The translations under genes were made by a program, and so were the position numbers. From Terriglobia bacterium (GTDB taxonomy: Bacteria; Acidobacteriota; Terriglobia; UBA7540): a stretch of DNA of 64,000 bases. Below the pieces are notes generated by a model that saw only the letters and a list, made by a program, of their open reading frames with translations, did no database searches and was not told the DNA's origin. Below are positions 1 to 8,216 of this stretch, piece after piece. Within the stretch, counting starts at the first letter, position 1; every line of letters starts with the position of its first letter. The DNA lies in assembly GCA_020072925.1 (NCBI GenBank), contig JAIQGA010000002.1:35215-99214 (forward strand). Reading direction: 5' to 3'.

Positions 1-465
1 CAAACCCTCGTTGTCCTCCATGATCTTTTCATAACGAGTCTGCGCATCATTCTTGTCTTTTGCGCCGTTGGAGAGAATCTGAAAGAGTTGGGGGCGGACG
101 CTCTGAAGCCGGGTCCAAAACGCCGCGGCAAAGTTGCAGTGGCCGTCCTTCGGTACCAGGAAGAGATTGACAATGGCAACCCTCTTGGGTGAGATGGTCA
201 CCGGCATCCATCCGGCGTCCGCGTATCCGTTGGCGGAAACAACCACCGTGTAATTATCGAAAAGGTTATCAAAGAACGGGAGGCCTTTGACCAACTCCAC
301 GGATCCGCTGCCGCTAAAGTCATACGTCTTCCGCACGCTCGGCGTCTGGCCGTCCATGAGCTTTACCGACCATTGGACGTTGGCAGGTAACGGCTGACGC
401 GTTCCGTCTACCAGGTTCAGCAGGACGGTTCCTGTAGCGGGACTTGCCAGAGCAGGTGTGCCCAT
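1..465 (-). CDS. hypothetical protein with beta-sandwich-like N-terminus (3' end outside window)
   Basis: An open frame of 155 codons starts at an ATG at 465 and runs off the left edge, so the C-terminus is unknown. An AGGAGAC ribosome site lies about six bases upstream of the start. The N-terminus (MGTPALASP) has no signal peptide. Residues 10-95 look like a beta-sandwich: a segment with YTVVVSANGYADAGW resembles the last strands of carboxypeptidase-regulatory/PEGA-type domains, which often end in a Y-x-V-x-V-x-A-x-G-Y pattern. The following stretch is helical and charged. I do not recognise the whole protein. It lies 43 bp downstream of the 753-aa gene in the same orientation, so the two are probably co-transcribed. 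That it is a real gene is fairly sure; any function is open. Confidence 0.6.
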   Translation of the reverse strand, partial: MGTPALASPATGTVLLNLVDGTRQPLPANVQWSVKLMDGQTPSVRKTYDFSGSGSVELVKGLPFFDNLFDNYTVVVSANGYADAGWMPVTISPKRVAIVNLFLVPKDGHCNFAAAFWTRLQSVRPQLFQILSNGAKDKNDAQTRYEKIMEDNEGL

Positions 466-508
466 TTTCGTCTCCTGTGCTCGAGTTTGAGGCCTTGAGT
501 CTTCCCGT

Positions 509-2770
509 TTATCCCGACTCGAAGTCGGTCCCCTTCCCGGCATCGATGATCATAGGTTGCAGCTCAGGCCGTCCCGCTCGCACTCCCGTGGACCCGGCAG
601 CCGGAGGTCTTTCCAGCCGTAGTGTCAGGCGGGGCGATGTAATCTGGGCGCTGGCGACTGCCTGCTGACCCGAGGCAAGGTCCATCGCAATCAGTCCCCA
701 GGGTTCAGCGAAACGGTCATGGGTCTTGCTCGCAACGTCCTGCATGCGATGCCACAAATCGGCCTGAACCTTTGCCCGCTCGGGGCTATCGAGCGCCGGC
801 GGAGGGTCCTGAGAAAAGAAGTTCTTCGCCGCCGCAAGGGAGACGGCCATGCTCGCCATCGTAGTCGCCCACCATTCAATGAGCACGTAGTCGCCGGCGA
901 TGATGGGAATCTGAGAATCCCGGCTCAAATCAGGAAACACCAGTGCGAGATTACCCAGCGTACCACCTGTATCCTTTACCTGACCCCAAATTGCGTCGTC
1001 TTCGAGAGGGCGCAATCGGAAGTCATCTTCATCCCCCGGATGGATGAGGGCACAAAGCGCCGTGCGCCCGATTTTTTCATACTCCTCGATTTGGCGCGGC
1101 TGCCCATCCGAGCGGAGGAATAGACTCTGTGTAAGCGCGTCATCGTAGTCAGTGTTCACGTAGAACGTGGAGCGCCCGAAATCCTCGAAACCGCTTAGGC
1201 TTTCTCGTTGCTGAGCTGCAGAGAGCAGGCCCAGGGCTTCGAGAACTTCAAGGTTGGATGCCATCGTCTTTCGGTTGGTCTTGGCCACAGCAGCAAAATG
1301 CCAATAGGAAGCTTTTAAGTCCGGCGCTTGATTTATCAGCTTGCTGCAACGGTAAGCGGCGGTGATGAGGAAAGTCTGCGCCAGGAGTTTTCTGAGCTTA
1401 TCGGTGTCCGCCAAGTAGTTTATACCTGCGCTGAGGCGCGTCGCGTTGACCGTATCGGTCACTACGATTTCCCCGCTTGCAGGATCCGTCAACACTGTTC
1501 CCTTGAGAGCCAGATCGTTGACAGAAGCGTAGTTGTAAACACCCAGGAGGTTAAGCTTGAGTGAGTACACCTTTTCGCGCGCAGTCGTAAGAAGACTGTG
1601 AATCTCGCGGACCCCACGCGGCAACGACCCATCAGGTTGCACCAGGCCGGAAAGATTCAGCTTCAGGGCATCCTGAACCGCCAACTTGCCCTCTGGTTCC
1701 AAAGAGTCCAGTTCGATTTCGTAAAGGAAGGCAGTCTCATGAGAGGAGAGGGCCTGGAGTTCTCCTTCTACAGCAATTTCCAATCGTCTTTGAACGGCAG
1801 CCTTGAGGGCGGAAGCAATCGCGTCGGATTTTTCCTCTGTCAGCCCTGCAGATTCGAAATCTGCCGCAGAAGGAAATGGTTGCGGGCTGAGGGCGTTAAA
1901 CAGCGCCGAGATGAAATCCCGACCACCAAGTCCCGCGGAGATGCCGGCAGAGGGATCGACCTGCACCTTGAAATCAACGCCGCGTTTTCTGTAGATGCCC
2001 ATCCGGACCGTGCCCGCGTCAAGTTTCTGGATCCGAATTTGGAATTCGCCATCGATTGCGACAGAAGCCCCCACGTCAATCGCTGCACCTGCCTTAACTT
2101 GAATCATATCGGACACAACACTGGAGGAGAGACTCGCCAACGGGTTGACGGACGTTAATAGACTGATCTTCCCTGAGAATTGGAGCGTGCCCGTGCACTC
2201 GAGGGTAGCAATGTCACCGACAGCTAAAGAAGCGAGGTCATCGAATTCGGCAGGAATAGTGTAATTGCTCAGGGATGCCGCGAGGGCCGTCCGCAGAGTG
2301 GGGGTACTGGCGGCAATTTCGAAGCACTTGTAATGGAACAGGGATAAGGTACTCCCTGCCTCGAAACCCAGGTCGAGCTTTCCCAGGCTCGAATCCACCC
2401 CTGCAGAGACATTGGCATTCACACCGAGCGCCACATAGGCATGGCGCTCAGGTACCGCCACCGGGTCCCCATAGGGATCGGGGTCAAAAAGGTTCCCGTC
2501 CGTGTATACACAGAGGGATCCAGAGACCCCCGCAGCAACCGTCAACTGAAGGCCCGCCGCCCCGAGATCTGTGGGTCGATCCAGTGACACTCCGATCACC
2601 GAAGACTTCAGAGGAAAGCCTGCCAAGGGAACGTCCTGGATCGAAGCAAGGTCCCGCTGCAGAACGGCGAGGCTGGGAAGTTGTCGGAAGTATTTGACAA
2701 ATGCCGACACAGGGTCCGGAGTCGCTTGAACGTTAAGCCCAAAGCCATCGATGAGTTGGATGGTTGGCAT
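509..2770 (-). CDS. hypothetical protein, 753 aa
   Basis: The product is 753 residues long and I do not recognise it. The start at 2770 has a GGGAGAG ribosome site and a good sigma70-like promoter about 55 bp further upstream. There is no signal peptide or membrane segment. The first two thirds are rich in short alternating hydrophobic/Gly-Ser-Ala-Asp stretches (for example GAAIDVGASVAIDGEFQIRI), as in repetitive beta-structured proteins. The C-terminal third is more helical, with a Trp-rich segment near residue 640. The downstream 155-codon frame follows after 43 bp, suggesting a two-gene or longer operon leaving the window. The divergent neighbour is a GMC oxidoreductase. No catalytic motif is visible, so no function is proposed. 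Confidence 0.7.
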   Translation of the reverse strand: MPTIQLIDGFGLNVQATPDPVSAFVKYFRQLPSLAVLQRDLASIQDVPLAGFPLKSSVIGVSLDRPTDLGAAGLQLTVAAGVSGSLCVYTDGNLFDPDPYGDPVAVPERHAYVALGVNANVSAGVDSSLGKLDLGFEAGSTLSLFHYKCFEIAASTPTLRTALAASLSNYTIPAEFDDLASLAVGDIATLECTGTLQFSGKISLLTSVNPLASLSSSVVSDMIQVKAGAAIDVGASVAIDGEFQIRIQKLDAGTVRMGIYRKRGVDFKVQVDPSAGISAGLGGRDFISALFNALSPQPFPSAADFESAGLTEEKSDAIASALKAAVQRRLEIAVEGELQALSSHETAFLYEIELDSLEPEGKLAVQDALKLNLSGLVQPDGSLPRGVREIHSLLTTAREKVYSLKLNLLGVYNYASVNDLALKGTVLTDPASGEIVVTDTVNATRLSAGINYLADTDKLRKLLAQTFLITAAYRCSKLINQAPDLKASYWHFAAVAKTNRKTMASNLEVLEALGLLSAAQQRESLSGFEDFGRSTFYVNTDYDDALTQSLFLRSDGQPRQIEEYEKIGRTALCALIHPGDEDDFRLRPLEDDAIWGQVKDTGGTLGNLALVFPDLSRDSQIPIIAGDYVLIEWWATTMASMAVSLAAAKNFFSQDPPPALDSPERAKVQADLWHRMQDVASKTHDRFAEPWGLIAMDLASGQQAVASAQITSPRLTLRLERPPAAGSTGVRAGRPELQPMIIDAGKGTDFESG

Positions 2771-2827
2771 CCATACTCTCCCGCGCGCCAGGTTTTGAAT
2801 CGGCTTGGAAGGAAGCCCTCGGGTTGT

Positions 2828-2856
2828 TTTTTACCTTCTTTGCAGGAAGGTGTCAA
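2828..2856 (-). promoter_or_regulatory. sigma70-like promoter for the 753-aa gene
   Basis: On the minus strand a perfect TTGACA (2851-2856) is followed after 17 bp by TAAAAA (2828-2833), four of six matches to the -10 consensus. The expected transcript start near 2821 would leave a leader of about 50 nt before the ATG at 2770. The position and spacing fit the 753-aa gene. Confidence 0.5.
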
Positions 2857-3411
2857 TAACCATTTGGGGTCCAAGCGAAAATTCTCGAACCGACCTCCAG
2901 GCGGGGGATGAGTCAACTGATGCAGTCATATTGATCGGGAGTAATCTGCTGGCGCTCGCACTGAGCATGAGAAGCACCGTGTCCACAACCGGGTCTTGTC
3001 CATAATACTTTGAAAAATAACCAGTTGCTTCGATACACAGAGAATCACAGCTCTTGTCTTGACATCGCCCGAGGTCAATTGTCGATGGCGAGCCGACATT
3101 TTGCTTGACTTTGTTATCGGCGGGGTGTAACTAAGCGGTGGTTATCTTTAGAGAAGACCCAGGGCGAAACTAAATTCAATCGATTTCGGACGCTGGCTTC
3201 CGGCGCAACTTTCGGGAGCGCGACGCCGAGCCGTAGTTGACCGTTGGTGTCGAGGATCGACGCTGCTCTCCTGACTCCCACGGGCTTGTCTGTAAGGCAG
3301 TGGAGTGTTTGCGAGGATTACCCGGGGCTTCCCTATTCGCGGATGAACTTGGCATGTCCGTTTGCCTGCCGATGAATCCCGCGACCGAACTCATGCGCTG
3401 TGAGGTAAAAC
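2857..3411. other. divergent intergenic region, nothing further recognised
   Basis: About 550 bp separate the minus-strand promoter at 2828-2856 from the GMC oxidoreductase start. Short open frames here have no ribosome site or recognisable product. A TTGACT at 3105-3110 could be a -35 box for the plus-strand genes, but no convincing -10 lies 16-18 bp downstream. The 11-mer ACCATTTGGGG at 2859-2869 recurs at 19249-19259. Confidence 0.4.
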
Positions 3412-5163
3412 ATGTTAGGACTGGATTGGGGAAATAGGAAAAAGACCTATGACTACATCATTATAGGATCCGGCTACGGGGGCGCCATCTTCGCTGCCCG
3501 ATTGGCATCCGCGAACCTTTCTCCCAAGCCCGCGATTTGCCTGTTGGAGCGAGGCCGCGAATGGCCTGTGGGTACCTTTCCAGATCAAGTCAATTCGGTG
3601 CTCGCCGCCCGGCGGATTGACACCAACCCCCTGGGCCTGTACGAATTCTTGGATTATCAAGACATTTCGGTCATCAAGGGGTCCGGGTTAGGCGGCACGT
3701 CGCTGGTTAATGCGAACGTGGCGATCATCCCTGACGCAGAAGTCTTCCAACTGGCAAACTGGCCTCGAACCATTACGCGGGACATTCTCATGCCCTACTA
3801 CGACAGGGCACGCCAGGCTCTTGGCGCGAATCCCCATCCGCGTGCGATGCAACTGGCGAAAGTTCAGGCGATGGACCGCCGGGCTCAGGAAATCGACCGG
3901 CATGCTTATCCGCTGAACATCGTCGTGAATTTCAGCGTGAACGGTAAGAATGCGTATGGCGTCGAACAGAAGCCTTGCACCGACTGTGGCGATTGCATCA
4001 CCGGCTGCAACGTAGGCGCGAAGAACACACTCTATATGAACTACCTACCGATGGCCAGGAACGCGGGCACGGAAATCTACACGCAAACCAAGGTCGAGTG
4101 GATCGAGAAACTTGCCGGAGGAGGATGGCGAGTCCATGGGGTTCATGTGGCGGATACCTTCGATGAGGAAGAATTCACCATCGACACCCGGAACGTGGTG
4201 CTCTCTGCAGGCGCCATCAATTCCCCGGAAATCTTGCTGCGATCGGAAATGCATAGGCTTTCCGTCTCGCCCGCGCTGGGAACGGGATTCAGCGGTAATG
4301 GAGACTTCTTTGGCCTGGCCTATAACGGCGCGTTTATCACCAACGTGCTGGGGTACGGATTAAAATCTCCCCAAGCGGGAGATGCACTGCCACCCGGTCC
4401 AACCATCGTCAGCGCGATCTCCTATAACGGGAATGTGCCTGTCGAAGATCGCTTCACCGTGGAGGACCTTTCTTTCCCGAGCGCTTACATCTTGGGGGCC
4501 AAAGCCGCCTTTGCGCTACTCCGCGGCGAAGACACGGTCACAGGAAATGAGGCTGCCCAACAACAGCGCGCCCTGAATGATGCCGACCTGCTGCACCCCT
4601 ACCGTCCGGATGGCGCCTTGAATCACACCATGCTTTATCTGGTAATGGGCCACGATGACGCCCGCGGAACCATGGTCTTTGACGCGCCGTGGTATGAACC
4701 CGACGGGCGCATGAAAATCCAGTGGGACGGCGTGGGGAGCCAGATCATCTTCACGCGGATTAATGAGGAATTGCGCCGTCACGCGCGAGCCCTTCAGTCA
4801 AGTTTCATTGCCAATCCGCTCTGGGACATTTTCAAGGCACGCCATTTGGTTACCGCCCACCCCCTCGGCGGCTGCCCGCTTGGCGAAGATTACCTGCACG
4901 GGGCGGTCGACGAGTTTGGGCGAGTTTTCGCGGGAGACGGCAGCGTCCACGACGGGCTCTTCGTTTGCGATGGTTCGCTGATACCTTCCGCGTTAAATGT
5001 AAATCCATTTCTCACCATTTCGGCCCTTTCCGAACGAATTGTGGAAAAGAACATCCAGGCACAGCAGGGAGTTGCCTACCCTCAGCCCAACAAGTCCGTC
5101 AGCCTTTCCACCATCAACCCGATTGACGCCTCCGAGTACAGTGTGGAAGGGCTTTTTCCCTGA
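3412..5163 (+). CDS. GMC-family flavoprotein oxidoreductase (cholesterol-oxidase-like)
   Basis: A 583-residue FAD-dependent alcohol oxidoreductase of the GMC family. Residues 13-32 carry the dinucleotide-binding beta-alpha-beta unit with GSGYGG. A second family motif, GLGGTSLVNAN, follows near residue 100. The C-terminal HPLGGCPLG box is near residue 483, and the last part includes NVNPFLTISALSER, typical of the catalytic end of the family. Near residue 189 there is CTDCGDCITGC, a C-x2-C-x2-C-x3-C array like a ferredoxin cluster motif, also present in the paralogue at 13500-16907. No signal peptide is seen. The next gene starts 20 bp downstream and encodes the domain that is fused to the GMC part in the paralogue, so the two products probably work together. 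The substrate is unknown; sterol-like or polycyclic alcohols are only a guess from family resemblance. Confidence 0.85.
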   Translation: MLGLDWGNRKKTYDYIIIGSGYGGAIFAARLASANLSPKPAICLLERGREWPVGTFPDQVNSVLAARRIDTNPLGLYEFLDYQDISVIKGSGLGGTSLVNANVAIIPDAEVFQLANWPRTITRDILMPYYDRARQALGANPHPRAMQLAKVQAMDRRAQEIDRHAYPLNIVVNFSVNGKNAYGVEQKPCTDCGDCITGCNVGAKNTLYMNYLPMARNAGTEIYTQTKVEWIEKLAGGGWRVHGVHVADTFDEEEFTIDTRNVVLSAGAINSPEILLRSEMHRLSVSPALGTGFSGNGDFFGLAYNGAFITNVLGYGLKSPQAGDALPPGPTIVSAISYNGNVPVEDRFTVEDLSFPSAYILGAKAAFALLRGEDTVTGNEAAQQQRALNDADLLHPYRPDGALNHTMLYLVMGHDDARGTMVFDAPWYEPDGRMKIQWDGVGSQIIFTRINEELRRHARALQSSFIANPLWDIFKARHLVTAHPLGGCPLGEDYLHGAVDEFGRVFAGDGSVHDGLFVCDGSLIPSALNVNPFLTISALSERIVEKNIQAQQGVAYPQPNKSVSLSTINPIDASEYSVEGLFP

Positions 5164-5182
5164 GGGGCACATCCTGAATCAA

Positions 5183-6676
5183 ATGTCTTCAGCCCTGTTC
5201 ACGGGATTCAAAAAGGAATTTCACAAGGACGGGAATCACTATACCGGAATCACCAGCGACACCGATGACCGCATCCATGCACGAAACAGCCTTGAGGAAA
5301 TCAACCTTGATAAGCCCGCGGGCACACTCGAGGAGGGGAAATACGTTTTGCTCCGGTACCTAGACTTTCCCTGGACAGGTTATTACGACATCTTCAAGGT
5401 CATCAATGAGGACCTCCTGATCGGGCGGGTCTACCTGGGGGAATATCCGCATGGGACGCGGGTGTTCACATTCCCCATGACGCGGAAGTACAGCTTCGAG
5501 CAGATGACCGTGAACGATCATCAAGCCCTTTATGCCACGGGGACTGTGCCCAGCGCCCAGGACCTGCAAGGCGTATGGAGAATGGATGTCATATCCAACG
5601 CGAACCATGCCGGCGGTACGGCCTACTTGTGGTTTGATGTCAAACCTGACGGCCGCATCGAAAGCCGCTATCTGCTCATGGGATTGATGGAGGGGCTTGT
5701 CACGCCCAGCTTCGTAAAGGACCATTTCCAATTGAACGACTTCACTCCATTTCATGATGAGATTCGCAAGATCGCCGACAACTTCCTGGTCGGAAAATAC
5801 GTCACGAGCCTCCCGCCCGCAGTATCTTCCCTCATGCAAAACTCGTCCCTTGGCATCTTTCACGCGGAGGCAAATGGTGAGTTCGGCTTCTACTACCTGC
5901 TGACTCGGACCGACCTGAAACAACTGCCCACCTTGACTCTTCTCAGCCCGTTCCTCGATGTTTATCTCCCGGACGGGTTGGGCCTGACCTTCAACGAAGA
6001 AATGGTGGGTTGGTATTTTGAGGGCGCAACAACTCCCGCGCCTGGGCGCGCGGGGGACCTCACGATCGCTAGCCGCATACCCTCTTCCGGAGCGCCCGCG
6101 GGCGGAGTTGACTGCAAGTTTGATGTTCACATGACGGCGAGTGATGTCAACGAGTTTATCGACGGGCCGGAACACGAAGCCCAAATGGAGGGAACGATTT
6201 CCTTCGCGAGCTTCCAGGGAGCGAACCAGGTTACCTACGTCGTCGATGCATCAAACAGCCGCTTCAATTACCTGGAAGTGAACGAAGCTACGGGCGAAGC
6301 GGAAATGCGTTACCACATTGAGTTTGCTACGCCCCAGGGACGCCGATTCTATTTGGAAGGAAGAAAGTACATGCAAAAGGATGAGGCTGGCGGGCTGCGC
6401 GGCACCCGGGAGGTGCTCGACGACTACACCACTCTCTACGCGCATATCTATGAACGAAAAGATGGTCAGCCCGACGCGCACCTTGGGACCGCGTACATGA
6501 AGTTCCGAACCTTCGAGGATCTTGCGGCGATCGGAAACCTGGTGGGATTCCTCGGCTCGTTCCAGGTAACGGGGACGGACGATCCCATTCTCCAGATGCA
6601 GGCCAGGATGCGGTTCCTGGCCTTCACAGCGCAGTTTGTGCAGATCGAGTATGACCCTCTGGCGCCGGGCCAATAA
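5183..6676 (+). CDS. GMC-partner protein of unknown function
   Basis: The product is about 497 residues if started at ATG 5183. The frame is open further upstream, but it would then overlap the preceding gene. A CTG at 5174, six bases after GAGGGG, is an alternative start. The N-terminal part (about 1-300) is beta-rich and unrecognised. The C-terminal part (about 305-490) matches the middle domain of the 1135-aa fusion at 13500-16907. Shared features are a (M/I)DxPxHxAxMxGT box, a (Y/W)(F/Y)xEGxK box and a D(Y/T)TTLY box. In that fusion the domain follows a GMC oxidoreductase directly, so this protein is probably the separate partner of the upstream GMC enzyme. No signal peptide and no catalytic motif are visible. 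Confidence 0.75.
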   Translation: MSSALFTGFKKEFHKDGNHYTGITSDTDDRIHARNSLEEINLDKPAGTLEEGKYVLLRYLDFPWTGYYDIFKVINEDLLIGRVYLGEYPHGTRVFTFPMTRKYSFEQMTVNDHQALYATGTVPSAQDLQGVWRMDVISNANHAGGTAYLWFDVKPDGRIESRYLLMGLMEGLVTPSFVKDHFQLNDFTPFHDEIRKIADNFLVGKYVTSLPPAVSSLMQNSSLGIFHAEANGEFGFYYLLTRTDLKQLPTLTLLSPFLDVYLPDGLGLTFNEEMVGWYFEGATTPAPGRAGDLTIASRIPSSGAPAGGVDCKFDVHMTASDVNEFIDGPEHEAQMEGTISFASFQGANQVTYVVDASNSRFNYLEVNEATGEAEMRYHIEFATPQGRRFYLEGRKYMQKDEAGGLRGTREVLDDYTTLYAHIYERKDGQPDAHLGTAYMKFRTFEDLAAIGNLVGFLGSFQVTGTDDPILQMQARMRFLAFTAQFVQIEYDPLAPGQ

Positions 6677-6688
6677 AGGAGGACTTGC

Positions 6689-8044
6689 GTGGCAACACCT
6701 GCTATTACCAACTGGTTCGGAGACCTGGTCTCGCATCCCCAGGTGGTCGTGGAAGCCAACTCGACCGATGACATCATCGCCATTCTCAAGGACCCGCAAA
6801 AATACCCCGCGCCGGTGCGAGCTGTCGGCTCGAACCATTCCACGGCGCCTTGCGGCGTGGTCGAGGGCGGAACCCTCATCAAGATGTCGAAGATGAATCA
6901 GATTTTGAGTATCACTTCCGACACAGTCACAGCCCAGGCTGGCGCTCTTTACATTGATGTCGCAAAGGAACTGGAAAAACGCCAATTGCAGTTTTATGTG
7001 AATACCGAGATCGGCAGCCTCTCCGTGGGGAGCGCCGCCTGCGCCGGCACCAAGGATGGTTCCATGCCGGGCGAATTTGGCCAGGTGGGTTCCTATGTTA
7101 CCGACATCAAGATGGTCCTCCCCTCGGGTGATCTTCTACACGTCGATGAGAGCCAGCCGGAGTTGCTGCAACAGGTCCACTCGAGTTATGGCTTGTTCGG
7201 GATCGTCGTCGAGGCCACTCTCCGCATACGCCCCATCCTCCCCATGGCGGTCTACCACGAAACCTATTCCCTGGAAGATTTCATTAAGAAGCTTCCGGAG
7301 CTTAAAGCGCGGAACGAGTCGATGATGTATTACATCTTCCCGTTCGACAATCTCATCACCGTGGAGTTCCGAAGATACAATCCCGGCGCGACGGGGAGCC
7401 CGAATCGCACGATCTGGCCACTGCGTAACTACCTGTGGGGTACGACGGGGCCCGCCTTCTGCCGCCAGGTTGAAAACGATATCTCCGACCCAACCATTCG
7501 CTACGGAGTGATCGACGGCTTCTGCGCCATGTGGCGGTTCAAACTCACAAACCTTATTCGTAGCGATAACAGTGTCGCTACCGATCAGATTATTCGCTAT
7601 CCCTTGGTGGCGAATGACAGCCGGTATACCTTCAGTTTTTGGGCGCATCGGGAAGAAAACTTCCCCAATGTCCTCGCCGCATATTTTCAATTTTCCAAGG
7701 ACTACTACAAGCAGAAGGGGTATCGGACCAATATGCTGAGCGTTGGTTATCGCGTTGCTCAGGACCAGGGAGCCTTGCTGTCTTATTCCTACGACGGCAA
7801 CGTGATGACGGTGGACCCGGTTTCCACGGCCAATCCTGGCTGGGAAGCTTTCCTGGATGCTTACAATGAATTGAGTAGCAGCCAGGGCGGCGCTCCGCTG
7901 CTGAATCAGACTGCCAGGGTCACCGCCACCCAGGCGCAGAAAGGGCTTGGTGACCGGCTGAAGTTGTTCGCCAAGACTAGGAAGACTTACGACCCCGGCA
8001 ATCGGCTACTGAACGATTTCTTTCACGATTTACTCGCGGAGTGA
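6689..8044 (+). CDS. FAD-binding oxidoreductase, aldonolactone-oxidase-like
   Basis: A 451-residue protein of the PCMH/VAO flavoprotein fold, related to D-arabinono- and L-gulono-1,4-lactone oxidases. The start is GTG at 6689, seven bases after a strong AAAGGAGG. Residues 20-190 form the FAD_binding_4 domain. They include the AVGSNHS loop, the turn TVTAQAGALYIDVAKEL and a GSLSVGSAACAGTKDGS stretch like those that contact the flavin in this family. The C-terminal half is the substrate-binding cap domain, and the last segment, KTYDPGNRLLNDFF, matches the usual DPxxxFxxxF-type ending. It follows the GMC partner gene by 12 bp, so a single transcript with the two upstream genes is likely. Whether the substrate is a sugar lactone or another alcohol cannot be told from sequence. 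Confidence 0.8.
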   Translation: MATPAITNWFGDLVSHPQVVVEANSTDDIIAILKDPQKYPAPVRAVGSNHSTAPCGVVEGGTLIKMSKMNQILSITSDTVTAQAGALYIDVAKELEKRQLQFYVNTEIGSLSVGSAACAGTKDGSMPGEFGQVGSYVTDIKMVLPSGDLLHVDESQPELLQQVHSSYGLFGIVVEATLRIRPILPMAVYHETYSLEDFIKKLPELKARNESMMYYIFPFDNLITVEFRRYNPGATGSPNRTIWPLRNYLWGTTGPAFCRQVENDISDPTIRYGVIDGFCAMWRFKLTNLIRSDNSVATDQIIRYPLVANDSRYTFSFWAHREENFPNVLAAYFQFSKDYYKQKGYRTNMLSVGYRVAQDQGALLSYSYDGNVMTVDPVSTANPGWEAFLDAYNELSSSQGGAPLLNQTARVTATQAQKGLGDRLKLFAKTRKTYDPGNRLLNDFFHDLLAE

Positions 8045-8216
8045 GTGGCCCAGCGGACCCGCAACGCTGTTCTGCCGCGGTGCGCAACTCCCAGAGGGGT
8101 GTTAAGGAAAGGTCACGCAGTTTTCGTCCCCAACGGGGCGACCGCGATGCACCGCATTGGAAAAAGGATAGCGTTCTTCGATCCTCCCGGAAAGCAAAAA
8201 GATCTAAGCGTGAGCC

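Noticed and set aside
3412..5163. Glucose-methanol-choline enzyme of choline or glucose metabolism
   Set aside because: The motifs are GMC, but the cysteine array and the partner domain are unlike choline oxidases or standard glucose dehydrogenases, so no specific substrate is claimed.
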